This document shows positions 62,879-64,000 of a stretch of 64,000 nt of DNA, one piece after another. The stretch is from the NCBI GenBank assembly GCA_964247055.1, contig OZ176050.1, forward strand, positions 7,378,001 through 7,442,000, written 5' to 3'. The notes under the pieces were generated by a model. That model ran no database searches. It was not told the origin of the DNA and worked only from the letters and a program-made list of their open reading frames with translations. The DNA comes from Paragordius varius (Eukaryota; Nematomorpha). The position numbers and the translations under genes were made by a program. Position 1 is the stretch's first letter, and each line of letters begins with the position of its first letter.

Positions 62879-63310
62879 ATGAACTCTGGTATTTTAAGAT
62901 ATGTTAGCAAATTCGCCTGTTTAAGAAATAACAAATTCGTCTTTTCTCGGGTCGCACATAATACTCGGCGAATCACGGGCACCCTGTTTATTTTACATGT
63001 AAGTTTAATGGTTAAAATTTGTTTTTTAATTTCAGTTACAGACTTTAAAACAGACGACACTGTTTAAACAAGTACCGATAACTTTCTGGTATATCTGATC
63101 CAATTTTATTTTCTCCTAATAATGATCTAAAGCAAAACCACGTGAACTTTCAAAAAATCATTTAGTTTGCTTTTAAGTCACAATGACACATAATTTTTTT
63201 AATTTTAGATTGATAATATTACTAAAGAAATCTTATTAAAGGGTCATAATGCGGATATTGAGTCTTTCATCCATGATTATATGAGAGACAGTCCTCCGTG
63301 GGAAAGTTAA
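62879..63310 (+). CDS. Small protein with mitochondrial-presequence-like N terminus
   Basis: Three exons, 62879-62998, 63036-63071 and 63209-63310, give 85 residues. Intron 1 is 37 nt with a consensus donor GTAAGT and a T-rich acceptor ending TTTCAG; intron 2 is 137 nt. Both are phase 0. The N-terminal 33 residues (MNSGILRYVSKFACLRNNKF, VFSRVAHNTRR) are rich in Arg, Ser and hydrophobics without acidic residues, like a mitochondrial targeting sequence. The C terminus is acidic (GHNADIESFIHDYMRDSPPW ES). No family recognised. A 104-codon frame on the opposite strand (63060-62746) overlaps exon 1; the strong splice signals favour the plus strand, but the choice is not certain. Confidence 0.5.
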
Positions 63311-64000
63311 GAATTAAATATGTAATATTTTTTACCCTAAAAACTTAAAAACACGTTTGTTTTCGTGGGACCAAAATTTACAGTTCAAATTTAAAATTAA
63401 ATTTTTAAAAATGTTTGAACGGTTATATAAATGTGTTATAACGTCTTATATCTACACATTTGATTTTTTTGTTTTAAAATTTATAATTTTGATTACCTAT
63501 TGAGCATCTCTTTACCAATAAAGACGATATACATTAAAGAAAAAAATTCAGTCTAACAACTGTCAAATAATATTTTACCGCTATATAATATTCTTTTGTT
63601 TTAAATTTTATTATTAAAATTCAATAATCCCTAGCTTGTCATTTTATATATTGTAGAAATAATAAGATTCAATGATAGAATACTGTTTTAATAATTCCTT
63701 TGATCAATCAAAACAAAATTATTGTACTTACTATTTTTATTAATAAAAATATGCCGCTATTAAATGCTAATCGTAAGTTATATTACAAATATGTTTAAAT
63801 TAAAATTTATATTTTTATTTATATTTTTATTTTAATTAAATATATTATCATAATGTAATTGGAACAATGCATAATTAAAAAAATTATAGCTTTATAATGT
63901 TTTAAAAACAATGACCGTTAGATATTATTAATTAACACAAATTATATTATATTAAATCAATTAAAATTTTAAAAATTTACACTTCAAAGTTGTTCAAAGT
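63311..64000. other. Gene-free end of window
   Basis: AT-rich DNA without recognised features. Confidence 0.4.

Noticed and set aside
1-64000. CRISPR arrays, operons, Shine-Dalgarno sites
   Set aside because: The window is eukaryotic. The short tandem units seen are arms of foldback elements or satellites, not spacer-separated repeats.

Overview
The window looks like nuclear DNA of an animal with a very AT-rich, repeat-laden genome. Recognisable animal genes support this: a muscle-segment (Msx) homeobox gene, the complex I subunit NDUFB11, the UFMylation adaptor DDRGK1/UFBP1, ribosomal protein eL41 and a KLF-like zinc-finger gene. Most genes had to be rebuilt from short exons because many introns are only 23-25 nt long (GT...AG), alongside ordinary introns of 85 nt to 1.7 kb. 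Such extreme intron shortening is known in animals mainly from dicyemid mesozoans. That makes a mesozoan or another animal with shrunken introns a reasonable guess, but the sequence alone does not settle it.

Layout. 1-9 kb: an edge-cut CACTA-type element, NDUFB11 (minus), then a pile of MITE-like elements, including a piggyBac-like element nested inside another one, a tRNA-derived SINE and a palindromic minisatellite element. 9.4 kb: the 25-residue eL41 gene. 12.4-39.4 kb: three paralogous genes (12.4-15.4 kb plus, 19.1-21.1 kb minus, 38.1-39.4 kb plus). Each encodes a secreted protein with a valine/proline/glycine-rich core and a strongly basic tail; all share a phase-1 intron right after the signal peptide and TGACA-rich upstream DNA. 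Between them lie a hAT-rich block (21.8-24.9 kb), a LINE remnant, DDRGK1 (minus) head-to-head with an unrecognised four-exon gene (start codons 11 bp apart), a KLF-like zinc-finger exon, a dead mariner, and an old inverted-repeat-flanked fossil with a gypsy-type integrase. 39.4-58.9 kb: almost gene-free, with a complete CACTA-type element, further MITEs and a tandem satellite of about 320 bp (48.6-50.8 kb). 58.9-62.1 kb: the three-exon Msx gene. 62.9-63.3 kb: a small three-exon gene with a mitochondrial-presequence-like N terminus.

The housekeeping genes do not form one pathway. The set of most likely biological novelty is the trio of secreted, low-complexity, cationic-tailed proteins: shared architecture, shared splice phase, a conserved tail motif and similar upstream motif clusters point to a co-regulated, lineage-specific extracellular protein family. 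The second is the foldback repeat family, whose members keep the same termini but carry different 21-bp tandem arms.
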